Shown: piece by piece, positions 31,579-40,243 of the stretch
Layout of the letters: each line of letters starts with the position of its first letter
How positions within the stretch are numbered: position 1 is the first letter of the stretch
Source: Jatrophihabitans_A lederbergiae
Lineage (GTDB): Bacteria > Actinomycetota > Actinomycetes > Mycobacteriales > Jatrophihabitantaceae
NCBI RefSeq assembly: GCF_031845305.1
Contig: NZ_JAVREH010000003.1
Span: 124,001 to 188,000, forward strand
DNA: 64,000 nucleotides
Direction: 5' to 3'
Notes under the pieces: generated by a model
The model's input: only the letters and a program-made list of their open reading frames with translations
Database searches by the model: none
What the model was told of the DNA's origin: nothing
Program-made: the position numbers and the translations under genes

Positions 31579-32268
31579 GTGAGCTCCTCTGACCACCAGC
31601 GCCGATTCGACGCTGGGTTTACCAGCCCGCAGGCCAGCGCTGCGCCGGAACCGATCCGGATCATCGAGGCGCGTAGTGCCGGCGCTGGCATGAACCTCAA
31701 CGACTCGATCTATGACCGCCTGCTCCGCGACCGGATCATCTTCCTGGGCCAGGTTGTCGACGACACCATCGCCAACCAGCTCTGCGCCCAGCTGCTGCTG
31801 CTGTCGGCCGAGGACTCGAGTCGCGACATCAACCTCTACATCAACTCGCCCGGTGGATCCGTCACCGCCGGCATGGCCATCTTCGACACCATGCAGTTCG
31901 TCGAGTGCGACGTCGCCACGTACGCGCTGGGAATGGCCGCCTCGATGGGGCAGTTCCTGCTTTCCGCCGGAGAGCGAGGCAAGCGTTACGCCCTGCCGCA
32001 CGCGCGGATCATGATGCACCAGCCGTCCGCCGGCATCGGTGGCACCGCCTCCGACATCGCGATCCAGGCGGAGCAGTTCAAGCTGACCAAGGCCGAGATG
32101 GCCAAGCTCATCGCCGAGCACACCGGCCAGACCGAAGAGCAGATTCGCGCGGATTCCGAGCGGGACCGCTGGTTCACCGCTCAGCAGGCACTCGACTACG
32201 GCTTCGTCGACCACGTGGTGAGTCGGGTTGCCCAGATGAGCGACGGCTCTGCCCCGGCGCCGGAGTAA
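31579..32268 (+). CDS. clpP1: ATP-dependent Clp protease proteolytic subunit ClpP1
   Basis: About 229 residues. The Ser protease triad is visible: Ser in GMAASMGQFLLSAG, His in ARIMMHQPSAG, Asp in ERDRWFTAQQALDYG. The N-terminal 38 residues before MNLNDSIYDRLLRDRIIFLG form a propeptide-like extension. Start GTG 31579 has AAAGGA at 7-nt spacing; an ATG two codons earlier (31573) is too close to that SD. Mycobacterial ClpP1 and ClpP2 form a mixed 14-mer, so this subunit likely acts with the next gene and with ClpX/ClpC. Confidence 0.95.
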   Translation: MSSSDHQRRFDAGFTSPQASAAPEPIRIIEARSAGAGMNLNDSIYDRLLRDRIIFLGQVVDDTIANQLCAQLLLLSAEDSSRDINLYINSPGGSVTAGMAIFDTMQFVECDVATYALGMAASMGQFLLSAGERGKRYALPHARIMMHQPSAGIGGTASDIAIQAEQFKLTKAEMAKLIAEHTGQTEEQIRADSERDRWFTAQQALDYGFVDHVVSRVAQMSDGSAPAPE

Positions 32269-32283
32269 GGGAGACACACGAAC

Positions 32284-32961
32284 ATGAGCAATCTTTACAC
32301 CCCCGGTAGCGCCGGCTGGGCCTCATCCGGTGGCGCGGCCAGCGCCCCGCAGTTGCCCTCCAGCCGCTACGTCCTGCCGTCGTTCGTCGAGCGGACGAAC
32401 TACGGCATGAAGGAATCCAACCCGTACAACAAGCTGTTCGAGGAGCGCATCATCTTCCTCGGCGCGCCGATCGACGATGTGGTCGCCAACGACGTCATCG
32501 CGCAGCTGATCTGCCTGGAGTCGACGGACCCGGATCGCGACATCCTCATCTACATCAACTCGCCCGGTGGCTCGTTCACCGCGCTCACCGCGATCTACGA
32601 CACGATGAGCTATGTACGTCCCGAGATCCAGACGTACTGCATGGGCCAGGCGGCATCGGCGGCCGCGGTGCTGCTCGCCGCGGGCACCAAGGGCAAGCGC
32701 TTCGCCCTCGAGCACTCACGCGTTCTGATCCACCAGCCCTCCGGTGAGGGCTCGGGCCAGGTGACGGACCTCGAGATCCAGGCCAACGAGATCCTGCGCA
32801 TGCGTGGGCAGCTCGAAGAGATCCTGGCCGCCCACACCGGCCAGACCGTGGACCAGGTGAAGCTGGACATCGAGCGTGACCGCATCCTGACGGCGGACCA
32901 GGCCAAGGCATACGGCATCGTCGACTCGGTCATCACCACCCGCAAGGTCGTCAACGACTGA
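32284..32961 (+). CDS. clpP2: ATP-dependent Clp protease proteolytic subunit ClpP2
   Basis: 225 residues, 15 nt after clpP1. The catalytic Ser is in GQAASAAAVLLAAGTKGKR and His in LIHQPSGEGSGQ; the oligomer handle AHTGQTVDQVKLDIERDRILTADQAKAYGIVD is intact. A longer N-terminus (SSRYVLPSFVERTNYGMKESNPYNKLFEERIIFLG) matches the processed extension of ClpP2. GGGAG precedes ATG 32284. Co-transcribed with clpP1. Confidence 0.95.
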   Translation: MSNLYTPGSAGWASSGGAASAPQLPSSRYVLPSFVERTNYGMKESNPYNKLFEERIIFLGAPIDDVVANDVIAQLICLESTDPDRDILIYINSPGGSFTALTAIYDTMSYVRPEIQTYCMGQAASAAAVLLAAGTKGKRFALEHSRVLIHQPSGEGSGQVTDLEIQANEILRMRGQLEEILAAHTGQTVDQVKLDIERDRILTADQAKAYGIVDSVITTRKVVND

Positions 32962-33216
32962 GTGCTGTCCCACCGGACGGCTGCTGGGCCGGCGGGTGGC
33001 CCACGCGATCAACAGTGCGGTTACTCGCCGGTCCGCCGGACACGCGGCTATGGGTGAGACATCTCGACCAGCACGGGGTAGCGTTTCGCAACATCGTTGC
33101 CGCGTGCCGGTCATATCGAGCCCGAGCCGGCTGGCAGCAGCAGGGATTCAAGGCCGACGCGGCACAGTGACGGCGTCGGCTGTAGGGCAGGAATGCCTAG
33201 TGAGGGGATTTCTCAG

Positions 33217-34497
<1,281 letters not shown>

Positions 34498-34519
34498 CCC
34501 CCGGGTGCGCTGTACGCCT

Positions 34520-34549
34520 CGCTCAGTCCCGCAGCAGCGGGGCTGAGCG
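34520..34549 (+). terminator. Hairpin terminator after clpX
   Basis: CGCTCAGTCCCGC (34520-34532) pairs with GCGGGGCTGAGCG (34537-34549), one wobble, loop AGCA. ATTTTTCC follows at 34558-34565. It begins 22 nt after the clpX stop. Confidence 0.75.
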
Positions 34550-34612
34550 GCGAGCCGATTTTTCCAGTTCCATAGCGGGCGCTTTGCCCACACCGGATCG
34601 CCGCCCCGCCCT

Positions 34613-34624
34613 TACGCTGAGCAT
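34613..34624 (+). promoter_or_regulatory. Candidate -10 element for the winged-helix regulator
   Basis: TACGCT at 34613-34618 lies 6 nt from ATG 34625, with no SD between. Confidence 0.45.
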
Positions 34625-35254
34625 ATGGCCACCGCACCCTTTCCTGCGCCGAAGCCGAGCGATCAGCATGTGGTGGTGCTCCGCGACCCTCGGGCCATCA
34701 AGGCCCTGGCACATCCGGCACGGCTGGCTGTCATCGACGAGTTCTTCGCCGGGCGCAAGCTCACCGCCACCGAGTGCGCCGACATCGCGGGCCTGAGCGC
34801 GAGCGCCATGAGCTACCACCTGCGCGCTCTGGAGAAGTGGGGGATCATCCGCCGCTCCGCCGCGACGGGTGACGGCAGAGAGCGCCCGTGGGAGGCGGCA
34901 GGTGAGCTGCTGACCGTCGACTCGGCGGAGCCGCGCGCGTCCGCCGCCGGCGAGGCGGTGCTGGTGGCGAACCTGCTCGACCGGCAGCGGGAAGAGGCGC
35001 TGCGCTGCATCGGCAGCCAGAACGAGATGTCCGCGGCCTGGTACGAGGCGCTGACAGTACGGAGTTCGGCATTCTGGCTCAACCAGGCCGAGGCCAAGCA
35101 GCTCGCGGCCGAGATGTCGGAGCTGCTGCTGGACTTCCAGCGCCGCCAGCACGAGCACGCGCCGGCCGGTGCGCGCCGAGTACGGGTGTCCTACACCGTG
35201 GTGCCGCTCGCCGGGAGTGCAGACGCCGGGACGGTCGAAGCGGGCCGAGCATGA
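34625..35254 (+). CDS. ArsR-type winged-helix transcriptional regulator
   Basis: A 209-residue protein. The N-terminal HTH is RDPRAIKALAHPARLAVIDEFFAGRKLTATECADIAGLSASAMSYHLRALEKWGIIRRS, an ArsR/HTH_5 fold. The C-terminal half (EAVLVANLLDRQREEALRCIGSQNEMSAAWYEALTVRSSAFWLNQAEAKQLAAEMSELLLDF) is helical and probably dimerising or effector-binding. No Cys metal site is apparent, so a metal sensor is unlikely. It sits between the clpX terminator and folC and does not look coupled to either. Confidence 0.82.
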   Translation: MATAPFPAPKPSDQHVVVLRDPRAIKALAHPARLAVIDEFFAGRKLTATECADIAGLSASAMSYHLRALEKWGIIRRSAATGDGRERPWEAAGELLTVDSAEPRASAAGEAVLVANLLDRQREEALRCIGSQNEMSAAWYEALTVRSSAFWLNQAEAKQLAAEMSELLLDFQRRQHEHAPAGARRVRVSYTVVPLAGSADAGTVEAGRA

Positions 35255-35293
35255 CAGCCGGCGGGCTCCGCGCGCCCCGAGTGCCGGCGTCCG

Positions 35294-35306
35294 TAGGATT
35301 CAGAGG
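35294..35306 (+). promoter_or_regulatory. -10 element for a leaderless folC mRNA
   Basis: TAGGAT at 35294-35299 is followed by 7 nt and the folC GTG. Identical hexamer and spacing occur at nadD. Confidence 0.5.
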
Positions 35307-36692
35307 GTGACCGATGCAGCGCCGACCTCGAAGACGAGCAAGCAGCAAGACAGCGAGCGGCGTCGCGAGGTCGAGGCGAAACTGCTCGCTCGCTGGGGTG
35401 AGGCCAAGATCGGGCCGTCCCGGCAGCGGATCGAGCAGTTGATGGACGTGCTCGGCGAGCCACAGCGGATGTACCGGGCGATCCACGTCACCGGCACCAA
35501 CGGCAAGACCTCGACCGCCCGGATGATCGACGAGCTGCTGCGGGCCTTCGGCCTTCGCACCGGCCGCTACACCAGCCCGCACCTGTCGTCCATCACCGAG
35601 CGCATCGTGCTGGACGGTGAGCCGGTCAGCGACCGGCTCTTCGCCGACGCCTATGACGAGATCGAGCCGTACCTGGAGATGGTGGACGACCGCTCCGACC
35701 TGCGGATGACCTTCTTCGAGGCGATGACCGGCCTGGCCTTCGCCATCTTCGCCGACGCACCGGTGGATGTCGCGGTCGTCGAGGTCGGCATGGGGGGCAG
35801 CTGGGACGCGACGAACGTCCTGCAGGCGCCGGTCGCGGTGATCACGCCGATCGCGCTGGACCACATGGAGTTCCTGGGCGACACGGTGGCGCAGATCGCC
35901 GTCGAGAAGGCAGGCATCATCCATCCCGAGGCGTCGGCGATCCTGGCCTCGCAGCCCGTCGATGCGGCGGCGGAACTGCTCAAGCGCGCGACCGAGGTGG
36001 ACGCGGCGGTGGCTCGGGAGGGCCTGGAATTCGGCGTGCTGGATCGCCAGGTCGCGGTGGGCGGGCAGCTGCTGACGCTGCAGGGTCTCGGCGGCGTCTA
36101 CGAGCAGGTCTTCCTGCCGCTGCACGGCGCCTACCAGGCCGAGAACGCTGCGTGTGCGCTGGCGGCCGTCGAGGCGTTCTTCGGTGCGGGTGCCGCCGGC
36201 GGCCCGATCGACGCCGACCTCGTCCGGGCCGGATTCGCCGCGGTGACCTCACCGGGCAGGCTCGAGGCCGTCCGCTCGGCACCCACCGTGCTGGTCGATG
36301 CCAGCCACAACCCGGCGGGCATGACAGCCACGGTGCGGGCCCTCGACGAGGGCTTCGACTTCCGACGGCTGATCGGCGTGGTCGGGGTGCTGGCGGACAA
36401 GGACGCCCGGGGGCTGTTGGACGTGCTGGAGCCGGCGCTGGACGAGATCGTCGTCGCGCAGAACTCGTCCGGCCGGGCACTGCAGGTGGACGAGCTCGCC
36501 GCGATCGCGGTGGACGTCTTCGGCCCGGACCGGGTCACCGTCGAGCCCCGCCTCGACGATGCCATCGAGGCCGCGATCCGGCTGGCCGAAGAGGACCCCG
36601 ACGGCGTGCTGTCGGGCTCCGGCGTGCTGGTGACCGGCTCGGTCGTCACCGCCGGCGAGGCGCGCACCCTGCTCACCCGCCCCGGCGCGTAG
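35307..36692 (+). CDS. folC: Dihydrofolate synthase / folylpolyglutamate synthase
   Basis: A 461-residue Mur-ligase-family enzyme that adds Glu to dihydropteroate and folates. The ATP loop is HVTGTNGKTSTARMID (about residue 59). DLRMTFFEAMTGLAFAIFADAPVDVAVVEVGMGGSWDATNVL and PIALDHMEFLGDTVAQIAVEKAGII are the metal and folate-site blocks. VLVDASHNPAGM marks the C-terminal domain. Start GTG 35307 is inferred from the -10 element; the frame is open 46 codons upstream as unrelated sequence. It is followed by DUF4233 and ndk genes, as in M. tuberculosis. Confidence 0.95.
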   Translation: MTDAAPTSKTSKQQDSERRREVEAKLLARWGEAKIGPSRQRIEQLMDVLGEPQRMYRAIHVTGTNGKTSTARMIDELLRAFGLRTGRYTSPHLSSITERIVLDGEPVSDRLFADAYDEIEPYLEMVDDRSDLRMTFFEAMTGLAFAIFADAPVDVAVVEVGMGGSWDATNVLQAPVAVITPIALDHMEFLGDTVAQIAVEKAGIIHPEASAILASQPVDAAAELLKRATEVDAAVAREGLEFGVLDRQVAVGGQLLTLQGLGGVYEQVFLPLHGAYQAENAACALAAVEAFFGAGAAGGPIDADLVRAGFAAVTSPGRLEAVRSAPTVLVDASHNPAGMTATVRALDEGFDFRRLIGVVGVLADKDARGLLDVLEPALDEIVVAQNSSGRALQVDELAAIAVDVFGPDRVTVEPRLDDAIEAAIRLAEEDPDGVLSGSGVLVTGSVVTAGEARTLLTRPGA

Positions 36693-36705
36693 GGCGGTGA
36701 CAGCG

Positions 36706-37143
36706 ATGACCGATCCCCATCCAGCACAGCCGAGCGAGCGAGAACCCACCCTGGCACAGCCCACCGAGGCGGAATTGCAGGAGCGCCGGGACAAGGCCAA
36801 TCGCGCCACCCGCGGCGTGCTGGCTGCGCTGCTCTGCCTGGAAGCGTTTGTCGTCCTGCTGGTGCCCCGGGCGATCGCCCAGACCTCGCAAGGGTTGTCC
36901 GGAACCAAGACGCTGCTCCTGCTCGCCCTGGCCGTGGTACTGGTGGTCACCGGGTTCCTGCTCCGCCGCCGCTGGGGGATCGGGCTGGCCTCCGCGCTGC
37001 AAGTGCTGGTGGCCGCGACCGTCGTGCTGATCCCCGCGCTGGTGGTGGTGGTGGTGATCTTCCTGGCGCTGTGGGCGTATCTGCTGCGGACCCGCAACCA
37101 GCTCGTCGGTACGCCGTCCGGCTGGCGAATGCTCGTGTCCTGA
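36706..37143 (+). CDS. DUF4233 family membrane protein
   Basis: A 145-residue protein. A polar, Glu-rich N-terminus of about 40 residues is followed by four hydrophobic segments (GVLAALLCLEAFVVLLVP, KTLLLLALAVVLVVTGFLL, GIGLASALQVLVAATVVLIPALVVVVVIFLALWAYLL). DUF4233 proteins sit between folC and ndk across actinobacteria (Rv2446c, from memory). ATG 36706 is preferred, as a GTG at 36697 is too near the AGGG. It lies 13 nt after folC and is likely co-transcribed. Function unknown. Confidence 0.85.
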   Translation: MTDPHPAQPSEREPTLAQPTEAELQERRDKANRATRGVLAALLCLEAFVVLLVPRAIAQTSQGLSGTKTLLLLALAVVLVVTGFLLRRRWGIGLASALQVLVAATVVLIPALVVVVVIFLALWAYLLRTRNQLVGTPSGWRMLVS

Positions 37144-37150
37144 CAGCCGA

Positions 37151-37162
37151 TACGCTGTCGCG
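37151..37162 (+). promoter_or_regulatory. -10 element for a leaderless ndk mRNA
   Basis: TACGCT at 37151-37156 is followed by 6 nt and the GTG of ndk. Confidence 0.45.
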
Positions 37163-37594
37163 GTGACTGACACAGCCGTCGAACGCACCCTGATCCTTGT
37201 CAAGCCGGACGGGGTTGCCCGCAACCTGATCGGCCAGATCCTTGCCCGGGTCGAAGCCAAGGGCTACCGCATCGTGGCCCTGGAGCAGCGGATCGCGGAC
37301 GCCGACCTGCTGGCCCAGCACTACGCCGAGCACGTGGGCAAGCCGTTCTACCAACCGCTGGTGGACTTCATGTCCTCCGGTCCGGTGGTGGCGATCGTCG
37401 CCGAGGGGCACCGGGTGATCGAGGGCTTCCGCGCGCTGGCCGGCGCCACCGACCCCACCCGAGCGCAGCCCGGCACCATCCGTGGCGACCTCGGCCGCGA
37501 CTGGGGCCTGAAGGTGCAGCAGAACCTCGTGCACGGCTCGGACTCGCCCGAGTCGGCCGAGCGTGAGATCGGGCTGTGGTTCAGCGGTCGCTGA
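37163..37594 (+). CDS. ndk: Nucleoside-diphosphate kinase
   Basis: A 143-residue NDK that balances nucleoside triphosphates via a phospho-His. ERTLILVKPDGVARNLIGQIL opens the fold, and the active-site His lies in NLVHGSDSPESAEREI. P-G-T-I-R-G-D is the nucleotide-binding turn. It is somewhat longer than the 136-residue mycobacterial enzyme because of a short insertion in the middle and C-terminus. GTG start, leaderless. Confidence 0.96.
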   Translation: MTDTAVERTLILVKPDGVARNLIGQILARVEAKGYRIVALEQRIADADLLAQHYAEHVGKPFYQPLVDFMSSGPVVAIVAEGHRVIEGFRALAGATDPTRAQPGTIRGDLGRDWGLKVQQNLVHGSDSPESAEREIGLWFSGR

Positions 37595-37767
37595 GGCGGG
37601 AAGCTCTTATCTTTCCAGTGCTTCAGGGGGAAATCCTTGGGCGAGTCGTAGCGCATTTTATCGAGTGGCCACACATACCATCGGATCATCCGTTCACACC
37701 AGCAACACTTGATCCGTTCGATGCCGGACACCGCGCAGGCGACACATACAAGAGGTAGCAGGGACCC

Positions 37768-38817
37768 ATGGCATTCACCCCCATGTCGCTCCTGAGCGGC
37801 GACCTGCTCGGCGGTGACCTCGCGGTCGACCTCGGCACGGCGAACACCCTGGTGTACGCCCGCGGTCGCGGCATCATGTTGAACGAGCCCTCGGTCGTCG
37901 CCGTCGACACCACCACGAACTCGGTCGTCGCGGTCGGTGCAGAGGCCAAGCGCATGATCGGCCGTACGCCGGGCCACATCCGAGCGGTTCGTCCTCTGCA
38001 GGACGGGGTGATCGCCGACTACGACATCACCGCCGAGATGCTGCGCTACTTCGTCCGCAAGGTGATCGGCCGCCGCGCGTTCGCCGGCCCCCGTGTCGTC
38101 GTCTGCGTTCCGAGCGGCATCACCTCCGTCGAGCAGCGCGCCGTGAGCGAGTCCGTCTATGCCGCCGGTGCCCGCCGGGTGCACATCATCTCCGAGCCGA
38201 TGGCCGCCGCGATTGGAGTGGGGCTGCCGGTCAGCCAGGCGTCCGGCTCGATGATCGTCGACATCGGCGGCGGCACCACCGAGGTCGCCGTCATCGCGCT
38301 GGCAGGCATCGTCTCCAGCACCAGCCTGCGGGTGGCAGGTGACGCTCTGGACCGCGCGATCGTCGACCACATCCGTTCCGAGTTCTCGCTGCTGATCGGC
38401 GAGCGCACCGCGGAAGAGCTGAAGATCTCGATCGGTTCGGCGTTCCCGATCGCGGGGCCGTCGCGCGCGGAGATCCGGGGCCGTGAGATCGCCACCGGCC
38501 TGCCGCGCACTGTTGCCGTCTCCGCCGACGAGCTGCGGCACGCCATGAGCGGCCCCATCAACCGCATCGTCGCCGCCGTCCGGGCGACCCTGGACCGCTG
38601 CCCGCCCGAGCTCGCCGGTGACCTGGTGAGCCGTGGCATCGTGCTGACCGGTGGCGGCGCCCTGCTGCGCGGCCTGGACGCGCGGCTGCAGCACGAGATC
38701 GGCATTCCCGTGCTGGTGGCCGACCGTCCGCTGGATTCTGTGGTGCTGGGCACCGCGACCGTGGTGGAGCAGTTCGAGTTCCTGCACAAGGTCGTAGTCG
38801 ACGGACACCGTCGCTAG
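37768..38817 (+). CDS. mreB: Rod shape-determining protein MreB
   Basis: A 349-residue bacterial actin that organises cell-wall synthesis. Phosphate 1 loop DLAVDLGTANTLVY, connector PSGITSVEQRAV, phosphate 2 SMIVDIGGGTTEVAVIAL and adenosine loop GIVLTGGGALLRGL are all intact. AGAGGTAGCAGGGACCC precedes ATG 37768. It leads mreC-mreD-mrdA-rodA. In sporulating actinobacteria MreB acts mainly in spore wall assembly; mycobacteria lack it. The 173-nt upstream gap is less GC-rich than the surroundings and probably contains the operon promoter. Confidence 0.96.
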   Translation: MAFTPMSLLSGDLLGGDLAVDLGTANTLVYARGRGIMLNEPSVVAVDTTTNSVVAVGAEAKRMIGRTPGHIRAVRPLQDGVIADYDITAEMLRYFVRKVIGRRAFAGPRVVVCVPSGITSVEQRAVSESVYAAGARRVHIISEPMAAAIGVGLPVSQASGSMIVDIGGGTTEVAVIALAGIVSSTSLRVAGDALDRAIVDHIRSEFSLLIGERTAEELKISIGSAFPIAGPSRAEIRGREIATGLPRTVAVSADELRHAMSGPINRIVAAVRATLDRCPPELAGDLVSRGIVLTGGGALLRGLDARLQHEIGIPVLVADRPLDSVVLGTATVVEQFEFLHKVVVDGHRR

Positions 38818-38843
38818 CGGCCAGAGCAGACAAGCCCTCTTCC

Positions 38844-39698
38844 ATGCGCAGGCTGACCCGTCGCCAGCAGATTTCCGCCGCCGCACTGGCGGTTCTCGCC
38901 CTGTTGTTCATCAGCCTCGACTTCGCCGGCGGTTCGTTGGGCGGTGCCCGCGGTGGCGCGACCGGTGCCCTCGGGTCGCTGTACCGCGGAACTGACAGCA
39001 TCCTCGGCCCGGTCCGGCGCTTCGTCCAGGGTGTTCCGGACGTCGGCGGCAACCGTCGCGAGATCGCCCAGCTCAAGCAGCGCAACGCCGAGCTGCAACG
39101 CGAACTGACCGGGTCGGCCGTGGACACCGCGACCGCCAAGAAGCTGGACGCCCTGCAACTGCGGGCCGACACCTCGCACTGGAAGCTGATGCCGGCCCGG
39201 GTGATCGCGACCGGCCCCGGTTCGGGATTCCAGTGGACGGTCACGGTGGACGTCGGAAGGCGCGAGCATGTCCTGGTCGGCCAGACTGTCACCGACGGGG
39301 TCGGGTTGGTGGGCCGGGTGGTGCGGGTGTATTCCAGCACCTCGGTGGTGCTGCTGGTGGCAGACCCGGCATCGGGCGTGGGAGTCCGCGATACCCGCTC
39401 CGGTGAGCTGCTGCTGGCTGCCGGCGCTGGCACGCACGGCATGACGGCAAGTCCCGTGGATGACCGATCCGACCTCAGAACCGACGATGTGCTCGTCACC
39501 GGCCCGACCGGCAAGACGACCTTCTCGGCCGGCGTCGAGGTCGGGGTCATCACGTCCGTGCACACCGCGGCCGGCGGCGTGGTCTCGGCGATCGTGCGGC
39601 CCACCGCCACGCAGACCGGGCTGGACCTCGTCGGCATCATCCTGCAGACCCCGCGCAACACCACCCGTCCGGCGCTGACCCCGGACTCGGCGCGATGA
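38844..39698 (+). CDS. mreC: Rod shape-determining protein MreC
   Basis: A 284-residue bitopic protein. One membrane helix (ISAAALAVLALLFISLDFAGG) is followed by a short coiled coil (EIAQLKQRNAELQRELTG) and the periplasm-side beta domains, including PARVIATGPGSGFQWTVTVDVGRREHVLVGQTVTDGVGLVGRVVRVYSSTSVVLLVADP. It lies 26 nt after mreB. It links MreB/RodA/PBP2 in the elongasome. The tail TRPALTPDSAR is short. Confidence 0.93.
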   Translation: MRRLTRRQQISAAALAVLALLFISLDFAGGSLGGARGGATGALGSLYRGTDSILGPVRRFVQGVPDVGGNRREIAQLKQRNAELQRELTGSAVDTATAKKLDALQLRADTSHWKLMPARVIATGPGSGFQWTVTVDVGRREHVLVGQTVTDGVGLVGRVVRVYSSTSVVLLVADPASGVGVRDTRSGELLLAAGAGTHGMTASPVDDRSDLRTDDVLVTGPTGKTTFSAGVEVGVITSVHTAAGGVVSAIVRPTATQTGLDLVGIILQTPRNTTRPALTPDSAR

Positions 39699-40243
39699 CC
39701 GTCTCACGGGTGGCCCTGGCGATCGCCGGCCTGATCACCGCGCTGCTGCTGCAGGCGACCCTGATCGGCCCGCTGACCTTTCCGGTTCCGGTCTCGCTGC
39801 CGGTGGTGCTGGTTCTCGTGGTGGCGATCTACGCCGGTCCCGGAATCGGCATGGGGCTGGGTTTCACCACCGGCCTGGTCGCCGACCTCGGCTCGGACCA
39901 CCCGGCCGGCGTGCAGGCGCTGTGCTGGCTGGCGGCCGGTCTGGTCGGCGGCATCGTCGGCGGCCTGGCCACCCAGCGGGGGTACGGCAGTCGGGGCGTC
40001 GCCGGCCTGACCGCCGTGCTCGGCGCCCTCAGCTCCCTGGTCGTCGGGGTGCTGCTGGCGATCCTGGGCTCGCACGCCGCGACGGCCACCCTGGCGTTCC
40101 GGGACATGATTCCGGTCGGACTGACCGAGGCGCTGATGGCCCTTGCGCTCGCCCCGCTCGTCCGCACTCTCCTGCTCGCTCAAGGCATTCGGTCGCCCCG
40201 CCCGGTTGCCCACCTGATCGGCAGCCCGAATGTCCTTCACTGA
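39695..40243 (+). CDS. mreD: Rod shape-determining protein MreD
   Basis: A 182-residue membrane protein with about five helices (VALAIAGLITALLLQATLIGPLTFPVPVSLPVVLVLVVAIYAGPG and others). Sequence conservation is low in the family, but the four-base overlap with mreC, the position before PBP2 and the topology identify it. It should bridge MreC and RodA. Confidence 0.87.
   Translation: MTVSRVALAIAGLITALLLQATLIGPLTFPVPVSLPVVLVLVVAIYAGPGIGMGLGFTTGLVADLGSDHPAGVQALCWLAAGLVGGIVGGLATQRGYGSRGVAGLTAVLGALSSLVVGVLLAILGSHAATATLAFRDMIPVGLTEALMALALAPLVRTLLLAQGIRSPRPVAHLIGSPNVLH

Noticed and set aside
32962..33216. N-terminal extension of ClpX or a small gene
   Set aside because: The open frame from 33097 lacks ClpX homology before the zinc domain. 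GTG 33217 has the SD. I saw no other feature in the gap.
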